From assembly GCA_013151645.1 (NCBI GenBank), contig JAADHU010000056.1:1-64000 (forward strand): DNA of 64,000 nt. The letters run 5' to 3'. Within the stretch, counting starts at the first letter, position 1, and the number at the start of each line of letters is the position of its first letter. Shown piece by piece: positions 17,127 to 26,141 of the stretch. The notes beneath the pieces were generated by a model. The model had not been told where the DNA came from and searched no databases. It saw nothing but the letters and a program-made list of their open reading frames with translations. The translations under genes and the position numbers were made by a program. This stretch comes from Gammaproteobacteria bacterium (GTDB taxonomy: Bacteria; Pseudomonadota; Gammaproteobacteria; Steroidobacterales; Woeseiaceae).

Positions 17127-17606
17127 TCAGTGAGGCTTCGCTGCCGACTTTTTCGGTCGTCCCGAGGTGTGAGAATGGACGATCCTCCATTTACCATCCA
17201 TTCTTTCAAGAATCGCTGTGCCGCGGCCCTCTACTGCGATGGGTCCCTGCTCCGTATCCGCGGCAAGTTCGTAGCGGAACGAGGTGTAAGCCAAGTCCCC
17301 TCTTACCTGCGGTTCAATTGCGAAATATCGATACTCAATGTTACTGAACGCTTCAATTTCTGGCCGCAGGTGATGATCACGATAGTCTTCCCAGCCATGA
17401 TTCACCCCGGCCCCCTCAATGATATGGACGCCCTTGCCGGTTGCGTAGATATCGCCCAACGGTTCGAGGTCGCCTGCCTGAATGAATGCGGCAACCGATT
17501 CCATCAGCGAGCGAATTTCCGATCCTTCGCTATCTTGCGCGGAGACATTCAGTGATAGCGCAAGCGCTGAAATGGTCAGGGAAAGAGTGATTAATTTAAG
17601 GCGCAT
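17127..17606 (-). CDS. secreted SnoaL/NTF2-like (DUF4440-type) protein
   Basis: I place the start at ATG 17606, where a clean signal peptide begins (MRLKLITLSLTISALALSLN, then VSAQD); upstream codons add only a hydrophilic tail. The 159-residue product has the cone-shaped NTF2/SnoaL pattern: a helical N-terminal half (RSLMESVAAFIQAGDLEPLG) and beta-strands around WEDYRDHHL and GRGTAILERMDGKWRIVHSH. Such domains bind small hydrophobic ligands or act as simple isomerases or hydrolases. Nothing in the pocket identifies a substrate. It is divergent from the cytochrome cluster at 17832 and could share its promoter region. Confidence 0.8.
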   Translation of the reverse strand: MRLKLITLSLTISALALSLNVSAQDSEGSEIRSLMESVAAFIQAGDLEPLGDIYATGKGVHIIEGAGVNHGWEDYRDHHLRPEIEAFSNIEYRYFAIEPQVRGDLAYTSFRYELAADTEQGPIAVEGRGTAILERMDGKWRIVHSHTSGRPKKSAAKPH

Positions 17607-17831
17607 GGCTTCCTCGGCAGATTGTTTGGGAACGGTTGCCCTTGCAAGGGTTGCCCAACTATAGGTGAGAAGCCGTTTTTGTACTACTAAATCAGTGCAA
17701 TATGTAACTGAGGTCTGCGCAATCCACATCTGATACGATCGCTCGCTATAAGTCCTGATTCGTTACTCACAGGTCCGTGTTTTGTAATCAGGGCCGATCA
17801 GCCTGTCGTCTGTGTGCATTGAGCAATTAAC

Positions 17832-19127
17832 TTGTCGAAATTTTCACGTTACTTCCTGACCGTAGTCGTTGCGATTCTCTTGTTCGTCGCTACAGCAGCG
17901 TTTTTTCAGACGGACGGCTCAAGCAGCCCGAACGACCGTATGGCGTTCAGCGCTAATATAGCGCTTGACGATGAAATGCAGATTGAACGCGGCAAGTACC
18001 TGGCCCTCGCGGGTAACTGTGCCAGCTGCCATACCGCGGCAAATGGCGCGTTCATGGCCGGCGGACTGGCTTTCGAAACTCCGTTCGGCAGGATCTACTC
18101 GACCAATATCACGCCGGACGCAAACACCGGAATCGGCAATTGGTCCGGCGCACAGTTTCTCAACGCAATGCGTCAAGGCGTGCGCCCTGATGGCGAGCAT
18201 TTGTACCCCGTCTTCCCCTATACCGCGTACACGAAAGTGACTGATGAAGACGCTGCGGCGCTGTTCGCGTATCTGAATAGTATTCCGGCGGTAAGTCAGG
18301 AGGGTTTGGAGAACGAGGTTTCATTTCCGTTCAACCAGCGTTCGCTGATGTTTGTCTGGAAAGCGATGTTTTTCGACACCGGGGTCTACGAAGAAGATGA
18401 GTCCAGGTCGGCCGAATGGAATCGGGGTGCCTATATCGTCGAAGCGCTGGCGCACTGTGGCGCGTGCCATTCTCCCAGGAATTATCTTGGCGCCGAGCGT
18501 AACGACATGGCGATGACCGGCGGTGTATATACCGACAAGGTTCCGAACGGCACCCTGCGCCCCTGGTCGGCGCCGAATCTGACCTCGGCGCAGAGCGGCT
18601 TAGGTCTTTGGCCGCATAAGGAGGTCGCCGGATACCTCAAGACCGGCATTAATTCGTTCGTAGAAACGTTCGGGCCGATGAATGAAGTGGTCCTGAATAG
18701 TACGAGACACCTCAATGATGAGGATATCAATGCGATGGCAGTCTATCTGAAGAGTTTGCCGGCCAACGAAACCGACCCAAAAGCAGCCGCCAAAGACAGT
18801 GTATTGGGAATGGGACGTACGCTGTACAACCTGCATTGTGGAACCTGCCATCTGCCTACCGGATTGGGCGATGAGGAATCGGCGCCGCGCCTTGGCGGCG
18901 GCAGTCTCGTGGTGCGTGCGAGCAATCCTGCGTCCCTGATCAATGTCATTCTCGACGGCCCTGAGCGGCCGGATCCGCCGCTACCGACCAAGCGCAGAAA
19001 ACCCATGGAAGGCTTTCGTTATCTTCTCAACGACGAAGAAATTGCCGCCCTAACCAGTTATCTGCGTAGCGCCTGGGGCAATACGGGCGGTGAAGTTGTC
19101 GCCGAGCAAGTCGCCGAACAGCGATAG
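17832..19127 (+). CDS. triheme c-type cytochrome (alcohol dehydrogenase cytochrome subunit-like)
   Basis: This 431-residue exported protein starts at TTG 17832, needed to include the signal/anchor segment (YFLTVVVAILLFVATAAFF). It has three CxxCH heme sites, CASCH (about 61), CGACH (about 215) and CGTCH (about 337), each in a cytochrome c domain. The spacing resembles the cytochrome subunit of membrane gluconate/alcohol dehydrogenases, which passes electrons to quinone or a terminal oxidase. No dehydrogenase flavo- or quinoprotein is encoded next door. Instead it heads a same-strand group with heme-motif and Tat-exported proteins, suggesting an electron chain for an unknown periplasmic oxidation. 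Confidence 0.9.
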   Translation: MSKFSRYFLTVVVAILLFVATAAFFQTDGSSSPNDRMAFSANIALDDEMQIERGKYLALAGNCASCHTAANGAFMAGGLAFETPFGRIYSTNITPDANTGIGNWSGAQFLNAMRQGVRPDGEHLYPVFPYTAYTKVTDEDAAALFAYLNSIPAVSQEGLENEVSFPFNQRSLMFVWKAMFFDTGVYEEDESRSAEWNRGAYIVEALAHCGACHSPRNYLGAERNDMAMTGGVYTDKVPNGTLRPWSAPNLTSAQSGLGLWPHKEVAGYLKTGINSFVETFGPMNEVVLNSTRHLNDEDINAMAVYLKSLPANETDPKAAAKDSVLGMGRTLYNLHCGTCHLPTGLGDEESAPRLGGGSLVVRASNPASLINVILDGPERPDPPLPTKRRKPMEGFRYLLNDEEIAALTSYLRSAWGNTGGEVVAEQVAEQR

Positions 19128-19291
19128 TCTGCCGAACCTTCCACGAATCGTTTCGCGCTTTCGTTGCCGAGTCTCTCGCGAGGCGATGATGTACCGCCGT
19201 TTTCGATGACTGCCGTATCGCAAGGTGTGAAAAACGGTTTGTTTCAGCGGGTTTGAGTTTGTTCCGGTGATATAATTTTGCGTCGGTTTCC

Positions 19292-21007
19292 ATGAGGCCA
19301 ATCGGCTTGTTGACTCACTACGATAAGTTGCGTTCCCGTTCCGCACCCGGCCGGCTACTGCTGATGGCGGCATTCTTGGCGACAGTCGTTTTTCTTGCGA
19401 ACTGCTCCAGCGACTCGGCGGAACCGGCGAACAGTGCATCCTCGTTGCGTGTCCGGCTGCTGACCGGACAACAATATTCCAATATGATCGCGCAGATTTT
19501 CGGTGTCGATATCAGTGACAGTGTGGCGGCGCCACTGCCACCTCTGACCAGGACAGACGGGTTGCTGGCTTCCGGTGCCGCCTTCGTCGGCGTCACGTCA
19601 GACCAGATACAGCAGATTCAGCAAGCGGCTGCGACCGTGGCGGCCAAGGTTGTCGACGAAACACACCGTGATTTTCTCATTCCCTGCAAACCCGTATCGT
19701 CGAGCGAAGCGGACTCAGCCTGTGCGGCCCGATTTCTCAGGGTAGCGGGGCGGCTTCTGTACCGTCGTCCTCTGCACGAGACGAAGGTGGCCGAGCTTGC
19801 CGCTGTTGCGGATGCGGCCGCCGATCAAGCAGCGGATTTCTATGCGGGCCTCGCCATTGCTCTTGAGGCGATGCTAATAGGCCCGGAGGTTGTATTTATT
19901 GTCGATGTTGCCGAACCCGACCCGGAGAGACCGGGCCAGCAGCGACTCGATGCTTATTCGCTGGCATCACGATTAAGTTTCTTTCTCTGGAATGCGGCGC
20001 CGGACGACGAACTGTTGCTGGCTGCCGAGAGTGGCGAGCTGCAAACCAGCGAAGGCCTGCGACGGGTCGTCGACAGGATGTTGACAAGCGCGCGTCTCGA
20101 GGATGGTGTTCGGGCTTTCTTCGACGACATGATGGCGTTCGATGAGTTTGGCAGCCTTGCCAAGGACCCGGTCGTCTATCCGATGGTCACAGGTGCAACG
20201 CTCGCGGATGCACGCGAGCAAACACTGCGAACGGTAGTCGACCACGTCATTACCCGAAACCAGGACTACCGTGATTTGTTTACGACGCGTAGTACGTTTA
20301 TGTCGATGAACCTGGCGGCTGTGTACGGCATACCCGCCAGCAACGGCTGGATAGCCTACGACTTCCCGCGGGACAGCATCCGCAGTGGCTTGCTGACGCA
20401 GGTTAGCTTTCTGGCGGCTCATTCGCACGCGGTACGCAGTTCGCCGACGCTTCGCGGCAAGGCCTTGCGGGAGTTGTTCCTCTGCCAGAAAGTACCTGCG
20501 CCGCCGCCGAATGTTGATTTTTCATTGCTTGAGGATGCCGGCGATTTGAAGACAGCCCGTGAGCGACTGAAAATTCATTCGACCAATCCGTCATGTGCCG
20601 GTTGTCACCTGATTACCGACCCAATGGGTCTTGCACTCGAAAATTTCGATGGCGCGGGGCGCTATCGTGCGACAGAAAATGGTGTCGAACTGGATATCAG
20701 CGGTGAGTTGGATGGCACGCTTTATGACGATGTCGATGGTTTGGCCACGGCCCTGCGCAACCACCCCAAACTGCCATATTGTCTGGTTAATCGAATGTAC
20801 GCCTATGGTACGGGCGGGCCGGTCTCGTTGCGCTACGACCGGGAGATCCTGGCGTATTTTCTGCAGCGTTTTTCCGGGCATGGCTATAAGGTGCCGGACC
20901 TGTTGCGAGATATCGCGCTAAGCCAGGCGTTCTCTCGTGTCAGGGCGGCCCCGGTAGCGGACACCGTCGAAACGCAACCGCGACAAATTGCCTTGAGCCA
21001 GCCATGA
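19292..21007 (+). CDS. DUF1592/DUF1588/DUF1585-type heme-motif lipoprotein
   Basis: This 571-residue protein has a lipobox-like VVFLANC (Cys about 35). It has the domain chain known from planctomycetal and proteobacterial 'DUF1592' proteins. In order there is a DUF1587/1595-like N-terminal part (RFLRVAGRLLYRRPL), DUF1592 (SLASRLSFFLWNAAPDDELL, about 225), DUF1588 with a CAGCH heme motif (about 433: NPSCAGCHLITDPMGLALEN) and DUF1585 at the end (LVNRMYAYGTGGPV). The function of this set is unknown; the single CxxCH implies one covalent heme and electron transfer. The DUF1552 partner gene follows 25 bases later, a pairing conserved in many bacteria. The family call is firm. Confidence 0.92.
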   Translation: MRPIGLLTHYDKLRSRSAPGRLLLMAAFLATVVFLANCSSDSAEPANSASSLRVRLLTGQQYSNMIAQIFGVDISDSVAAPLPPLTRTDGLLASGAAFVGVTSDQIQQIQQAAATVAAKVVDETHRDFLIPCKPVSSSEADSACAARFLRVAGRLLYRRPLHETKVAELAAVADAAADQAADFYAGLAIALEAMLIGPEVVFIVDVAEPDPERPGQQRLDAYSLASRLSFFLWNAAPDDELLLAAESGELQTSEGLRRVVDRMLTSARLEDGVRAFFDDMMAFDEFGSLAKDPVVYPMVTGATLADAREQTLRTVVDHVITRNQDYRDLFTTRSTFMSMNLAAVYGIPASNGWIAYDFPRDSIRSGLLTQVSFLAAHSHAVRSSPTLRGKALRELFLCQKVPAPPPNVDFSLLEDAGDLKTARERLKIHSTNPSCAGCHLITDPMGLALENFDGAGRYRATENGVELDISGELDGTLYDDVDGLATALRNHPKLPYCLVNRMYAYGTGGPVSLRYDREILAYFLQRFSGHGYKVPDLLRDIALSQAFSRVRAAPVADTVETQPRQIALSQP

Positions 21008-21032
21008 AAGCAGGAAATATGGAGATTGTTAC

Positions 21033-22367
21033 ATGAGCAAGCTGAGCAGACGTCGAGTTTTGAAAGGCATGTTGAATGGCAGTGCCGTGACCATCGCACT
21101 TCCTTTTCTCAATTGCTTTTTAAACGAAAATGGCACGGCATTGGCGTCGGGTGCGCCGCTACCGCTGCGCTTTGGCACATGGTCCTGGGGTCTGGGCATG
21201 AGCGAGGCCATCTTCGTACCGAAAAAAACCGGCGCCAATTTCGATTTACCACTGGAGATTGCATCGCTCAGGCCCGTACAGAAACACATCAACCTGTTTA
21301 CCAACTATCACGTCTTCAAAGACGCCGCGCCCAATCTCTGTCATCACTCCGGCTGGGTTATCTTGCGCTCGGGGATTGCTCCAATGACGGCTGAGAATCG
21401 TCCAGGCGAAACCATCGACGTGACAGTCGCCAATAAGATTGGCAACAACACGCGGTTTCGCAGTCTGAGCGCGACAGCGACTGGCGACGTTCGTGACAGT
21501 TTCAGCTATGAGAACGGTAATTCCGTCAATGCACCGGAATGGTCACCGTTGCGGTTTTACCAGCGGCTGTTTGGCGGCGATTTCCAGAATCCCAATGCGG
21601 CAACGTTTACCCCGGATCCTCGCGTGATGGTTCGCAAGAGCTCGCTGTCGAGCGTGCTGGAAGAGACACGTTCCTTGAGCAAGGAACTCGGCACCGATGA
21701 CCGGGCGCGACTGGATCAATACTTCACTGGATTGCGTGACCTGGAGCGCCGTTTCGACCTGCAGCTTACGAAGCCCGAGCCGCGGGAAGCCTGTATCGTC
21801 ACTGACCGTCCGCAAGATTTGCCGTCCGGTCTTGATGCCGATCTGGTGGCCAGACGACATCGTATGATGACCGACCTGATGCTGATGGCGGTGGCCTGCG
21901 ATCAGACCCGCGTATTCAACATGTTCTATGCGTCGGCTTTTTCAGCCACGACCAAACCCGGCTACGACAAGCCGCATCACACGGCAACGCACGAGGAAGC
22001 AGTCGTTGCAGCCGAGCAATGCCAACCCAACGTCTCGTGGTATACCCGGCGCGCAATGGAAGAATGGGCTTACTACGTGCAGGCCATGGCCAATTTCAAG
22101 GAGGGCGATGGCAACCTGCTCGACAACGCCTTCATATACGCAACCACCGATCAGTCGTTCGCCAAGATTCATGGCATAGAGGGTATTCCCATGTTTTCTG
22201 CCGGGCGTGCCGGCGGCCGAGTCAGGACCGGCCTGCATATTGACGGCGGCGCCAGCCCTGGGTGTCGACTTGGCTACACGGCCATGCGCCTGATGGGCCT
22301 GGATGTGCCCTCATGGGGGGATAAAAGCAATCAAACGGCAGCGGAAATCAGTGAAATTCTGGTGTGA
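21033..22367 (+). CDS. Tat-exported DUF1552 protein
   Basis: This 444-residue protein opens with a twin-arginine signal (KLSRRRVLKGMLNGSAVTIA), so it is folded, probably with cofactor or metal, before export. The body matches DUF1552: FGTWSWGLGMSEAIFVPKKT, LFTNYHVFKDAAPNLCHHSG and later VARRHRMMTDLMLMAVACDQ. The domain looks alkaline-phosphatase/sulfatase-like to me in its general layout, but no catalytic residue can be assigned. It is the constant companion of the DUF1592 protein encoded just upstream (25-base gap), and the two are assumed to work together. The stop lies inside the next reading frame. Confidence 0.9.
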   Translation: MSKLSRRRVLKGMLNGSAVTIALPFLNCFLNENGTALASGAPLPLRFGTWSWGLGMSEAIFVPKKTGANFDLPLEIASLRPVQKHINLFTNYHVFKDAAPNLCHHSGWVILRSGIAPMTAENRPGETIDVTVANKIGNNTRFRSLSATATGDVRDSFSYENGNSVNAPEWSPLRFYQRLFGGDFQNPNAATFTPDPRVMVRKSSLSSVLEETRSLSKELGTDDRARLDQYFTGLRDLERRFDLQLTKPEPREACIVTDRPQDLPSGLDADLVARRHRMMTDLMLMAVACDQTRVFNMFYASAFSATTKPGYDKPHHTATHEEAVVAAEQCQPNVSWYTRRAMEEWAYYVQAMANFKEGDGNLLDNAFIYATTDQSFAKIHGIEGIPMFSAGRAGGRVRTGLHIDGGASPGCRLGYTAMRLMGLDVPSWGDKSNQTAAEISEILV

Positions 22368-23817
22368 CCGAAGGCGCAACGCGTCGCCTGCGGGGCGTTG
22401 GCCCTATTGGGGAAACCTGCGATCGGGTGACCTCCATCGACACCGGACCGCGCGAACTGCGTTGCATGGCTTCGCCGTTTTAACGGCCGCGTTGTTGTGT
22501 GGACCGACGGCGAATGCGGATCAAAGTAGCGACCTCGAAACGTCTCAATGGGTTGAGGCATTTGTCAGCGTTCCGATGCCGCCGGGGTTTCGGGTTGAGT
22601 CCACCGAGCTGGACGGAGCCGTGTTTGCGGATGCAAGCGGACGCACGCTCTATATCTGGCCATCACATAGATTGCGCAACGGTTACAGTGGTGAAACGAA
22701 GGGCAATCCCGCCTGCTATGACGAAGTCAGCACGGTAACCGCGGGTCTGATGAGTCCCTATCCCCCCGGAATTGTTTTGCCCGAACTGGATAGCCGGCCG
22801 AGCTGCACGGATCTCTGGCCACCCGTACTTGTCGCCGATGACGCCGCCCCGGTCGGTAAATGGACTATTGTCGAGCGCAAGGATGGCCGCCGGCAATGGA
22901 CTTACGATGAGCAACCGCTCTACACCTCGGTGTTGGACCGCGGGCCCGGTGACGTGATCGGCGGTACAACGCGCCGATACGGGGGGGATTCTCCCGCCGT
23001 TCGCGTGCCGGTGGGCCCGCCATCCAGAATACCTCCGGGATTCGCGATCAAGACGACATCGGTCGGGCGTCTGCTAACCACAGACAAGAGTTTTTCAGTG
23101 TACGCCTTCGATGAAGATACGGCGGACAAGTCGATGTGCAATGCCGATTGTGCGCGGACCTGGATACCCGTCGCCGCGCCTGCGATGACCAGGGCGCAGG
23201 GCGAGTGGTCTGTCATCGAACGCTCTCCTGCGGTGTGGCAGTGGGTATTCCGGAACAAGCCGTTGTACCGCTACGTCCTGGACCCGCGGCCCTGGAGTCT
23301 TGAGGGCAGCGACGTTCCCGGTTGGAGCAACGTGTACACACAATCAGCCCCACCGGCTCCCGAAAGCTTCACCGTTCAGGATACGCTGGTGGGCCAGGTG
23401 TTGGCAGACCACCGGGGAATGACCATCTATACCTATTCTTGTGGCGATGACTCCATTGACCAACTGAGTTGCGAACACCCGAACGATACGCAGGTTTACC
23501 GTCTCGCGATGTGTGGCGGTGGCGACCCCGACACGTGCCTGCAGCATTGGCCTTACGTGCGCGCAGACGTTGCTGCGACCAGCAAAAGTCGTGCATGGAG
23601 TGTGATTGTCATAGACCCGAGAACAGGACACCGCGCGGCGGCGGATCAAAACGATGCGCTGAGTGTATGGGCGTATCGTGACCGACCCGTGTACACCTAC
23701 GGTGGCGACCAGCAACCGGGAGACGTCAATGGTGCCGGTACCGGTGAGTGGCGTGGTCTGCGCAATGGACTGAGAGCGTTTTGGTTAAGAGACGATTACC
23801 TCGGGGGTACACTTTGA
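22303..23817 (+). CDS. secreted protein with three COG4315 (Yx[FWY]xxD-type) domains
   Basis: The start is uncertain: the frame is open from 22303, overlapping the DUF1552 gene, but the secretion signal (HGFAVLTAALLCGPTANADQ) sits at about residues 55-74. A TTG at 22462 is another option. The body is three tandem copies of the COG4315/PF03640 fold. Each has a hydrophobic opening strand (GRTLYIW, KSFSVYAFDED, GMTIYTYSCGDD), a Cys-containing link ending W-P or W-I-P, and a closing W-S/T-V-I motif plus 'PLYxYxxD'. This family is found with c-type cytochromes and is of unknown function. The last base overlaps the next start (TGATG), so translation is coupled. Confidence 0.82.
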   Translation: MCPHGGIKAIKRQRKSVKFWCDRRRNASPAGRWPYWGNLRSGDLHRHRTARTALHGFAVLTAALLCGPTANADQSSDLETSQWVEAFVSVPMPPGFRVESTELDGAVFADASGRTLYIWPSHRLRNGYSGETKGNPACYDEVSTVTAGLMSPYPPGIVLPELDSRPSCTDLWPPVLVADDAAPVGKWTIVERKDGRRQWTYDEQPLYTSVLDRGPGDVIGGTTRRYGGDSPAVRVPVGPPSRIPPGFAIKTTSVGRLLTTDKSFSVYAFDEDTADKSMCNADCARTWIPVAAPAMTRAQGEWSVIERSPAVWQWVFRNKPLYRYVLDPRPWSLEGSDVPGWSNVYTQSAPPAPESFTVQDTLVGQVLADHRGMTIYTYSCGDDSIDQLSCEHPNDTQVYRLAMCGGGDPDTCLQHWPYVRADVAATSKSRAWSVIVIDPRTGHRAAADQNDALSVWAYRDRPVYTYGGDQQPGDVNGAGTGEWRGLRNGLRAFWLRDDYLGGTL

Positions 23818-24923
23818 TGACTGCATATATCGGCCGCCAGGCAAGCAAGAGCCGGTGGCCGGCGATTCTGGCGTGTGTCGCGGTTGTTACCTCATTGACC
23901 GTGCGCGCCGAGAGCGGCGCACCCAATGCGCCGAAGGACGGGGCGATCGGTTATGTGATAACCGACCTGTTCTGGGCGGTCTACCAAACGCCTGATGCCA
24001 GGGAGGAATGTCCGAAAGGCTTCAATGACGGTCCACGCGAGCAGTTTGCCACTCTGTTCCCGGCCGGCGAACCACGCACCGTTGTCGCGACACAACTGAA
24101 GCAGGAAATCGCGACCTGGCATCCGACGGCGAATGCGGATTCTTTTCCCTTTTACGCGGTCGAGGGACCGCTGTCTTATGGTTTGAATCTCGACGGAAAA
24201 GTGGATCCCGATGATTTTACCCACCCGAATGGTGCGCGGGGCATCGACAACGAGGTATACCGTGCCGTCGGTTGCATCATTGGTTTCAGAGGCCCGGTCG
24301 GTGTCGAGTATATATTTCAGAACAAAGCGATCACTGACCGACGTTACAACAGGACGATGATCGAACTGACCGGAGTCGACGACCTGACGAACGATGACAA
24401 TGTTACGGTGACTATCTATAGAGGACTGGACCGACTCCTGACCGATGCCACTGGCAATAAAGTAATGGCGGGCGGATCGCAGAGAATTGATACTCGTTGG
24501 GGCGCGAGTCTCATTCAACAAACGCAGGGAAAAATAGTCGATGCGGTGCTCACGACAGAGCCACTGGAAAAAGTGCTGATTCCCTGGATGAACCTTGGTG
24601 TGCCGACGTTTCAGATCATTCGCGACATGCGCCTGCAGCTGACATTGACACCCACCGGCGCCGAGGGACTGGTGGCCGGATACGCCGATGTCGATACCTG
24701 GTACCGGCAATTGATCCGCAATGACTCTAGCCACCACCTGAGTAACGGGCAGATATCGGGTATTTCACTGTACAAAGCACTGCGCCGCCTGGCGGATGCT
24801 TATCCTGATCCGGAGACGGGCGCAAACACAGCGATTTCGATGGCACTCGACGCGAAGTTCGCACAGGTTTTCGTCGTCCATCCGCAAGGGGACGACGTTG
24901 TGGCCAAAGCCGTTTCGCAATAA
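23817..24923 (+). CDS. secreted protein of unknown function in the DUF1592/DUF1552 cluster
   Basis: ATG 23817 overlaps the preceding stop by one base and gives a 368-residue product with an N-terminal signal (ILACVAVVTSLTVRAES). I recognise no catalytic motif. The mature part has two cysteines (EECPKGF about 62, and GCIIGF about 147), an extended beta-rich middle and a helical C-terminus (KALRRLADAYPDPETGANTA). Translational coupling to the COG4315 gene argues that it belongs to the same secreted complex or pathway. It is the last plus-strand gene of the group; the next gene is convergent. Confidence 0.75.
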   Translation: MTAYIGRQASKSRWPAILACVAVVTSLTVRAESGAPNAPKDGAIGYVITDLFWAVYQTPDAREECPKGFNDGPREQFATLFPAGEPRTVVATQLKQEIATWHPTANADSFPFYAVEGPLSYGLNLDGKVDPDDFTHPNGARGIDNEVYRAVGCIIGFRGPVGVEYIFQNKAITDRRYNRTMIELTGVDDLTNDDNVTVTIYRGLDRLLTDATGNKVMAGGSQRIDTRWGASLIQQTQGKIVDAVLTTEPLEKVLIPWMNLGVPTFQIIRDMRLQLTLTPTGAEGLVAGYADVDTWYRQLIRNDSSHHLSNGQISGISLYKALRRLADAYPDPETGANTAISMALDAKFAQVFVVHPQGDDVVAKAVSQ

Positions 24924-24978
24924 GACACGAGACTTTTCTTGTTTTATTCCGGGCGCTGACAGCGCAGTTACAGAAACG

Positions 24979-25881
24979 CTATTTTCTTTCTTTAACAGCG
25001 CGGCGAATAGCGTCCGCGCTGTATTCCGCCCGAAATTCGATCATCTTTCTACCGAGCGCAATGGCATCCTCCAATGGCGTGATCTTTACGCCGTTGATCG
25101 ATGCAAGATTCGCCTCGACGCGTTGCTCGTAGCGGACTGACGTGGGGTCCGTAACCATCATCATGGCGGTGACCCAGATGTCGTCATGGTATCCGTCGCT
25201 TCGCGTTTCCGCCACGCCCAGTTCTTTCTCTGTATAGCGTTCCGTTGCCTCCCAGCCGGGCGCATAAAACTCGACGACGAAATGTGCCGTTACACCCGAG
25301 TCTTCCCAGCGTGCGTTCAAGTCATCAGCGACCTTGGCCATTCCACGCTGATTCCCGCCGCTGTCACCGATCAGCACGATGTCCTTGAAACCGTGCTGCT
25401 TCAGGCTGCTGGCGATATCATCGAGCAGCGCACGGTAGGTTTCATCGCGAACGCTGATTGATCCAGGAAAACGCATGGCAGCAGACGGCGGATCAATGTT
25501 GCCCTCCGGAACAAAGGCGACTACCGGAGCGCATAGCGCATTTCCCAGTTCAGCAGCAATCGCTGGACAAAGTGATCTTAATATTACGTTGTGTTTGCCG
25601 GTGACCAGGTACGGACCGTTCTCCTCGATACCCCCTGTGGGTATTATTGCCGTTGTATAACCTTCGGCAATGCGATCGCGAACCTCGATGTAAGTGAGCT
25701 CCTCAATCCACAACGATTCACCGGCCACCAGCGGGTTCGGCGCAACAAGCTTTTCCAGAATTTTACGCTCCCGATCCGAATCACCGCTTCCAGCATCCTG
25801 TTGGGCCGTTGCGGTACAAGCAATCATGGTGAGCATCAGTACGCACGTTTTGCCGGCAACAATCCTCGATAACCTTCTCAT
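24979..25881 (-). CDS. secreted creatininase-family amidohydrolase
   Basis: This 300-residue protein has a signal peptide (LMLTMIACTATAQQ). The mature part follows the creatininase fold: ELTYIEVRDRIAEGYTTAII, the signature region PTGGIEENGPYLVTGKHNVI (about 87), APVVAFVPEGNIDPPSAAMR, and a C-terminal DGYHDDIWVTAMMMV. Characterised members are binuclear metal enzymes that open cyclic amides (creatinine) or act on formamides and mycofactocin-type precursors. Here some canonical metal ligands of the 'EQHGPHLP' site are changed (EENGPYLV), so the substrate may differ. It is on the same strand as, and downstream of, the Tat-exported ThDP enzyme. Confidence 0.82.
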   Translation of the reverse strand: MRRLSRIVAGKTCVLMLTMIACTATAQQDAGSGDSDRERKILEKLVAPNPLVAGESLWIEELTYIEVRDRIAEGYTTAIIPTGGIEENGPYLVTGKHNVILRSLCPAIAAELGNALCAPVVAFVPEGNIDPPSAAMRFPGSISVRDETYRALLDDIASSLKQHGFKDIVLIGDSGGNQRGMAKVADDLNARWEDSGVTAHFVVEFYAPGWEATERYTEKELGVAETRSDGYHDDIWVTAMMMVTDPTSVRYEQRVEANLASINGVKITPLEDAIALGRKMIEFRAEYSADAIRRAVKERK

Positions 25882-26141
25882 CCCACTCCCTCACAAACCA
25901 AATTCATGCCGCCGCAATTTGTCGACTCCCGGATAACCCGGCACCCTGGCGAACCTGACTACAATATAGCGGCCTGGCAACCGTACAGCCACAAGGAATA
26001 CGGGTCGAAATCCATGTTCTGCTTTTTGGAAGTTTATTACGACGTTGAGCAGACGTAACGGAAAATCACTCCGATTTAGCCCGTCGTGTAGATTCGGACT
26101 ACGGGTCGGCCCACCGACGCCCGGTCGGTTATGCTAAAACA

